Shown piece after piece: positions 22,450-32,918 of a stretch of DNA of 64,000 nucleotides (positions within the stretch are counted from its first letter, which is position 1; the number at the start of each line of letters is the position of its first letter). The stretch is taken from assembly GCF_029309905.1 (NCBI RefSeq), contig NZ_JARBJP010000004.1, positions 1-64,000 on the forward strand, written 5' to 3'. Source of the DNA: Brytella acorum. Its GTDB lineage: Bacteria > Pseudomonadota > Alphaproteobacteria > Acetobacterales > Acetobacteraceae. Under the pieces are notes generated by a model, which saw only the letters and a program-made list of their open reading frames with translations, made no database searches and was not told the origin of the DNA. A program made the position numbers and the translations under genes.

Positions 22450-23199
22450 TCAGATCACCTTCGCTTCATCACGCAGCTTCTCCACCAGCTCGGCAGCGCT
22501 CGACACCTTCACGCCGGCCTTGCGCGCCGGCGGTTCGACCACGCTCACCGTTTCCAGACGGGGCGCCAGATCGACACCCAGAGCGTCGGCCGCGATCGTC
22601 TCCAGCGGCTTCTTGCGCGCCTTCATGATGTTCGGCATCGTCGCGTAACGCGGCTCGTTGAGGCGCAGATCGGTCGTCACGACGGCTGGCAGCGCCAGAC
22701 GAACGATCTCGAGACCCCCGTCAACCTCGCGTTTCACTTCGACCCAGCCTTCGCCGACCGTCACCGTGTTCGCGAATGTGCCCTGCGGCCAGTTCAGCCT
22801 GGCTGCGAGAATTTGGCCTGTGGCGTTCATATCGTCATCGATCGCCTGCTTGCCCATGATGACAAGGCCCGGTTCCTCACGGTCCACGATCGTCTTGAGC
22901 AGCTTGGCAACCGCCAGTGGCTCCAGAACCAGATCGGTCTGGACGAGAATCGCGCGATCCGCCCCCATGGCCATGGCTGTACGCAGGATCGCCTGAGCAT
23001 CGGTCACACCGATCGAAACGGCGACAACTTCACTGGCTGCGCCTTTTTCGCGCAGCCGCACCGCTTCTTCGACCGCGATTTCATCGAACGGATTCATCGA
23101 CATCTTGACGCCCTGCGTCTCGACACCACTGCCATCCGCCTTGACGCGCGGCTTGACGTTGTAATCCACCACCCGTTTGACCGGGACCAAAATCTTCAT
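22450..23199 (-). CDS. etfB: Electron transfer flavoprotein, beta subunit
   Basis: Partner of EtfA; binds AMP and docks the donor dehydrogenases. The 249-residue protein begins [13 protein letters not shown] and carries [11 protein letters not shown], the AMP-binding [17 protein letters not shown] and the recognition-loop [19 protein letters not shown]. The ATG at 23199 is preferred over that at 23205 because AGGA is 8 bases before it. It is the first gene of the etfBA pair and lies 73 bases after the ETF-quinone oxidoreductase gene on the same strand, so the whole ETF route is encoded together. Confidence 0.96.
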   Translation of the reverse strand: MKILVPVKRVVDYNVKPRVKADGSGVETQGVKMSMNPFDEIAVEEAVRLREKGAASEVVAVSIGVTDAQAILRTAMAMGADRAILVQTDLVLEPLAVAKLLKTIVDREEPGLVIMGKQAIDDDMNATGQILAARLNWPQGTFANTVTVGEGWVEVKREVDGGLEIVRLALPAVVTTDLRLNEPRYATMPNIMKARKKPLETIAADALGVDLAPRLETVSVVEPPARKAGVKVSSAAELVEKLRDEAKVI

Positions 23200-23272
23200 C
23201 GCCATTTCCTGTCGATTGGGAAGTTGCGAAACGTTCTAGACCAAAAGTCCCGCATCCGTCATACCCTGAGTG

Positions 23273-24910
23273 TCACATACCGACCGGATAATTGGGACCG
23301 CCCCCACCTTCAGGCGTGCACCAGTCGATGTTCTGGGCAGGGTCCTTGATATCGCAGGTTTTGCAGTGCACGCAGTTCTGCGAGTTGATCTGCAACGCCA
23401 TGTCGCCGTCCTTCCGCACAGCTTCATAGACACCCGCCGGGCAGTAACGGCTTTCCGGCGACCGGAAAACGTCCCAGTTGACGGTCTTCCACAGGGCAGG
23501 ATTGCGCAGCTTCAGATGGATCGGCTGATCCTCTTCATGATTGGTCGCCGACAGGAAAACAGAAGAGGGGAGGTCGAAAGTCACCACGCCATCCGGCTTT
23601 GGATAGTCGATCGGCGTGCAAAGCGCGGCGGGTTTGAGAACCTCGTTATCCGCATGCCTGAAATGCAGCGTCCAGGGCGCACGCCCTCGCAGGAGCATGC
23701 TGTCGATCCCCGCATAGAGCGCCCCGAGTTTCATGCCCCATCTGGCGAAAGCCGGACGGATATTGCGCACGCCCCGCAATTCGTCCCAGAGCCAGGAGTC
23801 TCGCACAAGCTTCGTATAGCTGCCCGCTTCCCGGCGTTCCGTCGACAGGGCTTCCGCCACGGCCTCAGCCGCCAGCATCCCGGACTTCATCGCGGTATGC
23901 GTGCCCTTGATCTTGGGCACGTTGAGAAAACCCGCGGAATCTCCGGTCAATACACCGCCGGGAAAGGACAGTCGCGGGATGGACTGCAAGCCCCCTTCGG
24001 AAAGCGCGCGCGCGCCATAGGCGATACGACGCCCCCCCTCGAAATGCCTGCGAAACGCCGGATGGTTCTTGACGCGCTGCATCTCGTGGAAGGGCGAGAG
24101 ATAGGTATTGCCGTAATCCAGACCGGTCACGAACCCGTAGGAGACGAGATTTTCACCGAAATGATAGAGCCACGCGCCTCCATAGGTCCTGTCGTCCATG
24201 GGCCAGCCGAAACTATGCTGGACGAGACCCGGACGATGATTTTCCGCCGGAATTTCCCAGACTTCCTTGATCCCGAGGCCATAGGTCTGAGGATCGACGC
24301 CATCGCGCAGGCCGAAGAGCGCCATGGCTTTCTTGGTGAGCGAACCGCGCACGCCTTCGGCCAGGATCGTCTGGCGAGCGCGCAGGATCATGCCGGGCGC
24401 GAAATTCGGTCCAGGCTTCCCCTCGCGCGTCATACCCATGTCACCGGTTACGACACCCGCCACACGGCCATCTTCGATGAAAAGATCGGCTCCCGCGAAG
24501 CCGGGATAGATCTCGATCCCCATCTCCTCGGCCTGCGCGCCCAGCCAGCGGCAGACGGCTCCGAGAGAGACAACGTAATTTCCATGATTGCGCATATGCG
24601 GCATCACACGGTCGAGCCACGGGATGGCGTAGCTTTTGGTCTCGGTCAGGAAGAGCATGCTCTCCTGCGTGACTTCCGTTTCGAGCGGCGCGCCGCGCTC
24701 GCGCCAGTCAGGGATCAGTTCCGCCAGCGAACGCGGCTCGATGACGGCCCCGGACACGATATGGGCGCCGATCTCGCTGCCTTTCTCGACGAGGCAGATG
24801 CTCGCATCCGGCATGAGCTGCCGCAGACGAATGGCAGCGGACAGGCCAGCCGGACCGCCGCCGACCACGAGCACGTCGAATTCCATCTCTTCGCGTTCGA
24901 TCGCCGTCAT
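23273..24910 (-). CDS. Electron transfer flavoprotein-ubiquinone oxidoreductase
   Basis: 545-residue membrane-associated flavo-iron-sulfur protein that oxidises reduced ETF and reduces ubiquinone. The N-terminal FAD site is VLVVGGGPAGLSAAIRL. Middle sections typical of the family are IVSGAVIEPRSL, ILAEGVRGSLTK and VLTGDSAGFLN. The C-terminal 4Fe-4S site has four cysteines in QNCVHCKTCD and NIDWCTPEGGGG. The ATG at 24910 has GGAAGG 7 bases before it and is preferred over an ATG eight codons upstream. Confidence 0.95.
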   Translation of the reverse strand: MTAIEREEMEFDVLVVGGGPAGLSAAIRLRQLMPDASICLVEKGSEIGAHIVSGAVIEPRSLAELIPDWRERGAPLETEVTQESMLFLTETKSYAIPWLDRVMPHMRNHGNYVVSLGAVCRWLGAQAEEMGIEIYPGFAGADLFIEDGRVAGVVTGDMGMTREGKPGPNFAPGMILRARQTILAEGVRGSLTKKAMALFGLRDGVDPQTYGLGIKEVWEIPAENHRPGLVQHSFGWPMDDRTYGGAWLYHFGENLVSYGFVTGLDYGNTYLSPFHEMQRVKNHPAFRRHFEGGRRIAYGARALSEGGLQSIPRLSFPGGVLTGDSAGFLNVPKIKGTHTAMKSGMLAAEAVAEALSTERREAGSYTKLVRDSWLWDELRGVRNIRPAFARWGMKLGALYAGIDSMLLRGRAPWTLHFRHADNEVLKPAALCTPIDYPKPDGVVTFDLPSSVFLSATNHEEDQPIHLKLRNPALWKTVNWDVFRSPESRYCPAGVYEAVRKDGDMALQINSQNCVHCKTCDIKDPAQNIDWCTPEGGGGPNYPVGM

Positions 24911-24947
24911 GGCGTGACCTTCCTTCGCTCTCATTCAGAATAGGTGC

Positions 24948-25697
24948 TCAGACGCCGCGCCGCACGAACGTCCAGTAAAAGGGTGTACGGCCTTCGCGCC
25001 AGGCCTTGGCCTCGTAACGCGTCGGCGACCAGCCCTCGGGCCGTTCACCCTGCGACAGATCCACCAGTTCGAACAGGTCCTGCGCGCCCATCACGTCCTG
25101 CACCCATTCCTGATAGACGGGGTGATCGCTGCCGATCCGCCAGACACCGCCCGGTCTGAGAACGCGCGCCACCTCCGCGATATTCGCCGGATGGACGAAA
25201 CGACGCTTGGCATGACGGGATTTGGGCCACGGATCGGGGAACATCAGATAGACGCGGCCAAGACTGCCATCGGGCAGCGACTTGAGAAGCTGGCGCGCAT
25301 CCTCCGGCCAGATACGGAAATGAGCGGGCGGCACGATATCCGCTTCCTGCCCTTCCGGCACGAGGCGCCCCATCAACGAGCAGAGGCCGTTTTCGAAAAC
25401 TTCCGAAGCGATATAACCAACATCGGGGTTGGCTTCGGACTGGGCGAAAGCATGCTCACCGCCGCCAAATCCGATTTCCAGCCACACATCCGAAACGTCC
25501 CCGAACACCGCGCGAGGATCATGCGCCTGCTCCGGCGTGAGCCTCAGACGCGGAAGGGCGTCTTCGAGAAGACGCTGCTGACGGGCGCGCAACGGGTGTC
25601 CCCGCTGGCGACCATAGAGCCGTTCGGGCTGCGGCTTGTGGTTGACCGTCTCCGACAGGATCAGGCCCTCAGCGGTTGAAAGCACCACGCAGGGCAT
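24948..25697 (-). CDS. trmB: tRNA (guanine-N7-)-methyltransferase
   Basis: SAM-dependent enzyme forming m7G46 in tRNA variable loops. Typical parts are [18 protein letters not shown] motif [46 protein letters not shown] and the final [12 protein letters not shown]. The start is uncertain: the ATG at 25697 overlaps the 3' end of metK by 29 bases, and GTG codons at 25688 and 25685 are alternatives. None has a clear ribosome-binding site, which suggests coupling to metK translation. It makes sense that a SAM user follows the SAM synthetase gene. Confidence 0.9.
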   Translation of the reverse strand: MPCVVLSTAEGLILSETVNHKPQPERLYGRQRGHPLRARQQRLLEDALPRLRLTPEQAHDPRAVFGDVSDVWLEIGFGGGEHAFAQSEANPDVGYIASEVFENGLCSLMGRLVPEGQEADIVPPAHFRIWPEDARQLLKSLPDGSLGRVYLMFPDPWPKSRHAKRRFVHPANIAEVARVLRPGGVWRIGSDHPVYQEWVQDVMGAQDLFELVDLSQGERPEGWSPTRYEAKAWREGRTPFYWTFVRRGV

Positions 25698-26856
25698 CGA
25701 CGAGATCCGTCTGCTCCCAGGTGAAGTTGTCCTTCTCAAGGTCCGGCATGCGACCGAAGTGACCATAAGCCGAGGTCTCGGTGTAGATCGGCCGGTTCAG
25801 ACGCAGGTGACGTCGGATACCGCGTGGCGAGAGATCCATCACCTCGTTCAGCGTGCGCGCGAGCTTCGCCTCGTCCACATCCTTGCCTGTGCCGTCAAGA
25901 TCGACGTAGATCGACAGGGGCTTGGAGACGCCAATGGCGTAGGAAAGCTGGATCGTGCAGCGATCCGCGAGACCCGAGGCCACGACGTTCTTCGCAAGAT
26001 AGCGCGCGGCATAGGCGGCGGAACGGTCGACCTTGGTGGGGTCCTTGCCGGAGAAAGCGCCGCCGCCATGCGGAGCGGCGCCACCATACGTGTCCACGAT
26101 GATCTTGCGACCCGTCAGCCCCGCGTCGCCATCGGGGCCGCCGATGACGAAAATCCCCGTCGGGTTCACGTAGAACTCGTCTTCCGGGCACATCCAGCCT
26201 TCAGGCAGGACTTCCTGCACCACTGTGCGCAACGTATCGCGCAGAGCCTTCTGGCTCAGACCGTCCTCATGCTGCGTGGAGATGACGACGGACGTCGCGC
26301 CGACGGGCTTGCCGTTGACGTAACGCAGCGTGACCTGGCTCTTGGCATCGGGCAGCAGGCCTGCGCCGCGCGGATCACCGGCCTTGCGGTAGTCGCGGAG
26401 CTTCTCGAGCAGCGTCTGGGCATAGAACAGGGGAGCGGGCATGAGATGCTCGGTCTCGCGCGTCGCGAAGCCGAACATGATGCCCTGATCGCCCGCGCCC
26501 TCGTCCTTCGCACCCGCGCTGTCGACGCCAACGGCAATGTCGGCGGACTGGGCATGGAGGTAGGAGGTGATTTCGGCTTTTTTCCAGGAAAAACCTTCCT
26601 GGTCGTAGCCGATATCCTTGATCGCCGCGCGTGCGCGATCGATCAGCAGCTCGGTCGTGACCGAGGCGGGACCGCGCACTTCGCCGGCCAGAATGACACG
26701 GTTGGTCGTGCAGAGAGTCTCGCACGCAACACGGGCTTCCGGGTCAGCCTCGAGATAGGCATCCAGGACCGTATCGCTGATGCGATCAGACACCTTGTCC
26801 GGATGACCTTCGGAAACGGATTCCGATGTGAACAGAAAATCGCCGTAGTTACGCAT
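25669..26856 (-). CDS. metK: S-adenosylmethionine synthetase
   Basis: Makes SAM from methionine and ATP. The 395-residue protein has the N-terminal [13 protein letters not shown], the hexapeptide region [12 protein letters not shown] and the P-loop-like [19 protein letters not shown]. The upstream 171 bases to dapB contain no SAM-II or SAM/SAH riboswitch core that I could recognise, and no clear promoter. The 3' end overlaps trmB. Confidence 0.97.
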   Translation of the reverse strand: MRNYGDFLFTSESVSEGHPDKVSDRISDTVLDAYLEADPEARVACETLCTTNRVILAGEVRGPASVTTELLIDRARAAIKDIGYDQEGFSWKKAEITSYLHAQSADIAVGVDSAGAKDEGAGDQGIMFGFATRETEHLMPAPLFYAQTLLEKLRDYRKAGDPRGAGLLPDAKSQVTLRYVNGKPVGATSVVISTQHEDGLSQKALRDTLRTVVQEVLPEGWMCPEDEFYVNPTGIFVIGGPDGDAGLTGRKIIVDTYGGAAPHGGGAFSGKDPTKVDRSAAYAARYLAKNVVASGLADRCTIQLSYAIGVSKPLSIYVDLDGTGKDVDEAKLARTLNEVMDLSPRGIRRHLRLNRPIYTETSAYGHFGRMPDLEKDNFTWEQTDLVDALRGAFNR

Positions 26857-27027
26857 TGATCGTCCCGTGACCTCTCAGCAAGCGGGGTAGCGGCACAAAG
26901 ACCGCAGGGAGACCGGAAGGGCCGCAGAGCCCATTCCGAAAGCGCACGGCTTGGCTCAAGTCACACCGCTGGTCAAGTGATTTAACGCCGGAAGGCGGAT
27001 GAAAGCCGCGCCGCGTGCCTCTCAAAG

Positions 27028-27780
27028 CTATGCTTCCAGCGCATCCCTCATGCCATAAAGCCCGGCTTCCCGTCCGGCCAGCCAGCGCGCGCCGCGTACC
27101 GCGCCCTGCGCGAAAACACGGCGATCGAAAACACGATGCGACAGCGTGATCTGCTCTGTCCCGGACGTGAAAATGAGGCTGTGCTCCCCCACGACCTGGC
27201 CGCCACGCAAAGATGCGAATCCAATATCGCCGTCTGCGCGGATGCCGGTCGGGTTCGTCCGCTTCACATCGGCGAGCAAGACCCCGCGTCCTTCCGCCAC
27301 AGCCGCACCGATGGCAAGCGCCGTGCCGGAGGGGGCATCCACTTTCTGCCGATGGTGCATTTCGAGGATTTCCGCGTCGTAATCCCCTCCCGGCAGCGTC
27401 GCCCCCAGACGGCGGGCGAGATCGAGCAGCATATTCACGCCGGGCGCGAAATTGGCGGCCTGGAGAACGGCAATGCGGCGCGATGCGGCGACGACGGCCA
27501 TCTCGGCATCGTCATCGAGGCCGGTCGTGCCCAGCACCCAGCCGCAGCCCGTGTCAGCGAAGATTCCGGCATGATGGATCACCGTATCGGCGTGGCTGAC
27601 ATCGATCACGACATCGCATTGCGCCGCGAGCACCGCCGCATCGTCGGTCATGCCCCTCGCCCCGTCCGGCCGTCGCGACAGGCCGCCGCCAAAGACCAGC
27701 CCCCTCGCCGCGATTTCTTCCACGCAGAGCCTTCCCAGCCGCCCCGTCACTCCCGCCACGCCAATCCGAATACCCGACAC
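27028..27780 (-). CDS. dapB: 4-hydroxy-tetrahydrodipicolinate reductase
   Basis: NAD(P)H-dependent step of the diaminopimelate/lysine pathway. The 250-residue protein has the Rossmann GVAGVTGRLGR near the N terminus, GTTGLDD, the active-site region EMHHRQKVDAPSGTA with the catalytic His pair and Lys, and GEHSLIF and LSHRVFDRR. It lies downstream of dnaJ, separated by a terminator, so it needs its own promoter or read-through. The gap between them is 86 bases. Confidence 0.95.
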   Translation of the reverse strand: MSGIRIGVAGVTGRLGRLCVEEIAARGLVFGGGLSRRPDGARGMTDDAAVLAAQCDVVIDVSHADTVIHHAGIFADTGCGWVLGTTGLDDDAEMAVVAASRRIAVLQAANFAPGVNMLLDLARRLGATLPGGDYDAEILEMHHRQKVDAPSGTALAIGAAVAEGRGVLLADVKRTNPTGIRADGDIGFASLRGGQVVGEHSLIFTSGTEQITLSHRVFDRRVFAQGAVRGARWLAGREAGLYGMRDALEA

Positions 27781-27811
27781 GCTTCACCTCCCTCGCTTCG
27801 CCACCCATACG

Positions 27812-27840
27812 AAAAAAGGGAGCGCAAAGCGCCCCCTTTT
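27812..27840 (-). terminator. Rho-independent terminator downstream of dnaJ
   Basis: On the minus strand GGGGGCGC-TTT-GCGCTCCC (27818-27836) is followed by six Ts (27812-27817). It is about 27 bases after the dnaJ stop codon and before dapB, so it should end the grpE/dnaK/dnaJ transcript. Confidence 0.9.
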
Positions 27841-27866
27841 ATGACCCGTTCACGTCATGACGATCG

Positions 27867-28997
27867 TTATTTGCCGTCGAAGAAATCGCGCACCTTGGCA
27901 AAGAACCCGGCTTCCTGAGGATTGGCTTTGCTGTGATCCTGCTCGTCGGCGCCCGCTTCGAACTCTTCGAGAAGCTCGCGCTGGCGCTTGGTGAGATGCT
28001 GGGGCGTCTCCACGGAAACCTGGACGTACATATCCCCGCGCGCGGCCGACCGAAGGACCGAGAAACCCTTGCCGCGCAGACGGAACGTCTCGGCTGACTG
28101 CGTCCCGGCCGGTATCTTCACCCGCGCCCGTGTCCCGTCGATGACCGGAACCTCAACCTCCGCGCCCAGCGCGGCCTGCGTCATCCGCACCGGCACCCGG
28201 CAATAGATATTGGCGCCTTCACGCTGGAAAATATCGTGCTGCGCCACGGCGATATGAACATAGAGGTCGCCTGGGGGCACACCCTTTCCACCCGACTCCC
28301 CTTCGCCGGACAGGCGGATGCGCGTTCCATCCTCGACGCCCGCCGGGATGGGGATATCGAGCGTGCGCGTCTCTTCCGTCGTGCCGACACCATGACAGAC
28401 CTTGCAGGGATCCTTGACCATGCTGCCGCTGCCGTGGCAGGTCGGACAGGGTCGCTCGACGAGAAAGAAACCCTGCTGGGCCCGGACCTTCCCGGCGCCG
28501 TGACAGGTCGGACAGGTCGTCCGCCCCTGGGTAGGGTCGGAAGATCCGGTCCCGTCACAGGCTTCGCACAGCTTCCGCGTGCGATATTCCACCGGCTTCG
28601 TAACCCCGGCAAAAGCCTCGGTCAGCGTGACCTCGATCTGGATCTGGAGATCGGAACCGGCGCGGCGGCCGCCGCCGCGACGCCCCCCCATCATGTCCCC
28701 GAACATCTGCTCGAAAATATCGCTGAAACCACCGGCGCCACCAAAGCCGCCACCACCGCCCATGCCACCTTCGAAGGCGTCATGACCAAAGCGATCGTAA
28801 GCCGCACGCTTCTGGTCGTCCTTGAGGACTTCATAAGCTTCGCTGATCTGCTTGAACTGTGCCTCGGCTTCCGTATCGCCCGGATTGCGATCCGGGTGAT
28901 ACTTCATCGCCAGCCTGCGGTAGGATTTTTTCAGTTCGTCGCCCGTCGCGGTGCGCGACACTTCAAGAACGGCATAATAGTCAAGTTTGGTGGCCAT
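27867..28997 (-). CDS. dnaJ: Chaperone DnaJ (Hsp40)
   Basis: Co-chaperone that delivers unfolded proteins to DnaK and stimulates its ATPase. The 376-residue protein has the J domain with HPD in [10 protein letters not shown], a Gly/Phe-rich linker (~75-95), four zinc-finger CxxCxGxG repeats ([32 protein letters not shown]) and the C-terminal substrate domains. It follows dnaK on the same strand by 179 bases, with a possible attenuating hairpin in between. Confidence 0.97.
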   Translation of the reverse strand: MATKLDYYAVLEVSRTATGDELKKSYRRLAMKYHPDRNPGDTEAEAQFKQISEAYEVLKDDQKRAAYDRFGHDAFEGGMGGGGGFGGAGGFSDIFEQMFGDMMGGRRGGGRRAGSDLQIQIEVTLTEAFAGVTKPVEYRTRKLCEACDGTGSSDPTQGRTTCPTCHGAGKVRAQQGFFLVERPCPTCHGSGSMVKDPCKVCHGVGTTEETRTLDIPIPAGVEDGTRIRLSGEGESGGKGVPPGDLYVHIAVAQHDIFQREGANIYCRVPVRMTQAALGAEVEVPVIDGTRARVKIPAGTQSAETFRLRGKGFSVLRSAARGDMYVQVSVETPQHLTKRQRELLEEFEAGADEQDHSKANPQEAGFFAKVRDFFDGK

Positions 28998-29080
28998 TGG
29001 ATCCTCGGAATGGGGGTCCAGAACGTGCCGTGGGATCGATCGCCCTCAGAAAAGAGCATCCACGGTCCTGAAACTCGAAA

Positions 29081-29111
29081 CGCCCGTCTCCCGATTCCGG
29101 AAGCACGGGCG
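29081..29111 (-). terminator. Possible terminator or attenuator between dnaK and dnaJ
   Basis: A 7-bp inverted repeat CGCCCGT/ACGGGCG (29081-29087 with 29105-29111) with a 17-base loop follows the dnaK stop on the minus strand. The run behind it is TTTCGAGTTTC, not a clean T run. Partial termination here would give more DnaK than DnaJ, as is usual in this operon, but the hairpin is weak evidence. Confidence 0.35.
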
Positions 29112-29176
29112 CCAGAATGACATCAACGTCAACGGGACCGGGATCGTGAAAATCCCGGCCCGTCTGACATTTCAGT

Positions 29177-31075
<1,899 letters not shown>

Positions 31076-31172
31076 ATTTTCTTCCTTTTACAGCGGCGGA
31101 AAGCAGCCCTTGAAGGCACCGCTCTCCGCCCTATCGCGGCACCCCTGACGGATGCCCGTTCTATGGAAATGG

Positions 31173-31201
31173 ATGTAAGAAAGCGCGCGAAGCGTTTCAA
31201 G
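31173..31201 (-). promoter_or_regulatory. Candidate RpoH (heat-shock) promoter of dnaK
   Basis: On the minus strand CTTGAA (31196-31201) and CTTACAT (31173-31179) are 16 bases apart. Both match the alphaproteobacterial sigma-32 promoter type, in which the -35 is CTTGAA-like and the -10 resembles CYTAT. It lies in the gap just after the grpE stop codon and would give a leader of about 90 bases for dnaK. This is a match by eye only. Confidence 0.5.
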
Positions 31202-31215
31202 CCTTCCGATGCACG

Positions 31216-31848
31216 TCAGGACGCGCTCGAAGCCGATTCAGCGCCTTCGGCCCCGGCGCCAGCCTTCGACACGACCACCATGGCCGGCTTGAGCAGGCGG
31301 CCATGCAACGTCCATGTCGGCGTCCAGGCCTGGATGACCGTGCCCGGCGCATGTTCTGCACTCGGCTGCTCCGCCATCGCCTGATGAAGGTTGGCGTCGA
31401 AAGAGTCCCCGACGGGATGCTGGCATTTGACGCCGTGACGCTCAAGAATGCCGATGAACGAACGCTCCGTACCTTCAAAACCTTCCCGCAGTTTCGTCAG
31501 CAGCGGATCCTCGTGCTCGCTCTTCTCAGGCAAAGAGGCCAGACCACGCTGGACGTTCTCGGCAGCTTCGACGATATCGCGTGAGAATTTCTGGACCGCG
31601 TACTGACGGGCGTCCTCGATCTCACGCTTGGTACGCGCGCGGAGATTCTGCATCTCGGCTTCCGAGCGCATCCACTTGTCGCGGAACTCTTCGGCCTGCG
31701 CCTCAAGCTCATGAATGCGGGCGGCGGCGGCCTGCATGGTCTCTTCGGGACCATCCGCGGCACCGGATGCGGCGCCTTGAGCGCCGCCAGTCGTGTCCGA
31801 CGCATCCGCCGTCTGGGACGCATCGTGAATATCGTGCTCTGTCGTCAT
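31216..31848 (-). CDS. grpE: Nucleotide exchange factor GrpE
   Basis: Releases ADP from DnaK. The 210-residue protein has an acidic, low-complexity N terminus, a long coiled coil (about 35-95, with EEFRDKWMRSEAEMQNLRART), then NVQRGLASLPE and the C-terminal beta domain with HGVKCQHPVGDSFDANLHQAM and VIQAWTPTWTLHGRLLKPAMVVVSK. It precedes dnaK by 140 bases on the same strand. Confidence 0.96.
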   Translation of the reverse strand: MTTEHDIHDASQTADASDTTGGAQGAASGAADGPEETMQAAAARIHELEAQAEEFRDKWMRSEAEMQNLRARTKREIEDARQYAVQKFSRDIVEAAENVQRGLASLPEKSEHEDPLLTKLREGFEGTERSFIGILERHGVKCQHPVGDSFDANLHQAMAEQPSAEHAPGTVIQAWTPTWTLHGRLLKPAMVVVSKAGAGAEGAESASSAS

Positions 31849-32204
31849 CGTATGTTACGACCTCGAATTCTGGCCCGGAGCCTCCATGAGCACGCCGGGC
31901 GTTCCTGGAAAGCCCCGACCGGCGCCCCCTCGATGAGGATCGGGAGAATGCCGTCAGGAGCCATGGATTGCAACTCGACGACCGCCCCGGTTGGGCGCGG
32001 TCGCACGCATACATTATAGGTGGCGGCAAATCGTCAGATGCCAACCCCCCTTTTGGTCAATCTCCTTTGGCTAATCCCTCTTGGCTTCTGTACCAACCCG
32101 ATTATCCTCACCCGGCTGACGGTCCCCGATCTCCGGCCCCATCGCATGGCCGGATTTCCGGCCCCTCTTTCTTGAGCACTTCTTAAGCATCGGATGCGCC
32201 CGTC
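31849..32204. other. Divergent intergenic region between grpE and chvI
   Basis: 356 bases that must hold the grpE promoter (minus) and the chvI promoter (plus). The clearest signal is the TATAAT at 32013-32018 (minus). Short runs of repeated CGGCC/GGCCGG motifs lie near 32130-32165 before chvI. I saw no small gene. Confidence 0.4.
32013..32044 (-). promoter_or_regulatory. Possible housekeeping promoter upstream of grpE
   Basis: A perfect TATAAT (32013-32018) on the minus strand has TTGGCA (32039-32044) 20 bases upstream. The spacing is longer than the usual 16-18, so the pair is doubtful, though the -10 is good. It would give a leader of about 155 bases before grpE. Confidence 0.25.
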
Positions 32205-32918
32205 ATGGAGACGACAAAACATACCATCGCGCTCGTGGACGACGACCGCAACATCCTGACCTCGGTGCAGATGGCGCTCGAGGCCGAGGGATTTACCGTC
32301 CATACCTACACCGACGGCGAGGCCGCCCTGCAGGGCATCACCAGTCGCCCCGTCAGCCTTGCCGTGCTCGACGTCAAGATGCCGCGCATGGACGGCATGG
32401 AGCTGCTGCAACGCCTGCGCGCACGCTCGGCCCTGCCCGTGATCTTTCTGACATCGAAGGACGAGGAACTGGATCAGCTCATGGGGCTGCGTCTGGGCGC
32501 CGACGACTACATCACCAAGCCGTTTTCGCAACGCCTCCTGCTCGAGCGCATCCGCGCGCTCCTGCGTCGGCAGGAATCCAGCCGCGCCGAGGCCAGTGGC
32601 GTCGGGACCGCCGCGAGCGCCCTGCTCCGCGGCAGCCTGACGCTCGACGAAACACGCCACCAGTGCCTGTGGCGCGGTAAGGACATCCCCCTGACCGTGA
32701 CGGAATTCCTGCTGGTCAAGGCGCTTGCGCTGCGCCCCGGCATGGTGAAATCACGCGACCAGCTCATCGACGCGGCCTATGGCGACAACATCTATGTCGA
32801 TGACCGGACGATCGACAGCCACATCAAGCGGGTCCGCAAGAAGTTCCGGCAGGTCGATGACGACTTCAACCAGATCGAAACGCTCTACGGCATCGGTTAT
32901 CGCTACAAGGAAGACTGA
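32205..32918 (+). CDS. chvI: ChvI-type response regulator (OmpR family)
   Basis: 237-residue DNA-binding regulator. The receiver domain has DDD at 12-14, phosphoacceptor Asp56 in [13 protein letters not shown] and Lys in YITKPFSQ. The C-terminal winged helix includes [15 protein letters not shown] and [13 protein letters not shown]. Similarity and pairing with a ChvG-type kinase point to the envelope/acid-stress system ChvG-ChvI, conserved in alphaproteobacteria. Its stop codon overlaps the kinase start by one base. Confidence 0.92.
   Translation: METTKHTIALVDDDRNILTSVQMALEAEGFTVHTYTDGEAALQGITSRPVSLAVLDVKMPRMDGMELLQRLRARSALPVIFLTSKDEELDQLMGLRLGADDYITKPFSQRLLLERIRALLRRQESSRAEASGVGTAASALLRGSLTLDETRHQCLWRGKDIPLTVTEFLLVKALALRPGMVKSRDQLIDAAYGDNIYVDDRTIDSHIKRVRKKFRQVDDDFNQIETLYGIGYRYKED

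Noticed and set aside
23270-24943. 557-codon open frame antisense to the ETF-quinone oxidoreductase gene
   Set aside because: Shadow of a well-identified gene; no domain and no promoter or ribosome site of its own.
26857-27027. Possible SAM riboswitch upstream of metK
   Set aside because: The minus strand lacks the SAM-II and SAM/SAH core sequences as I know them. A GUGAUUUAAC stretch recalling SAM-II lies on the plus strand, the wrong orientation for metK. An Infernal scan would settle it.
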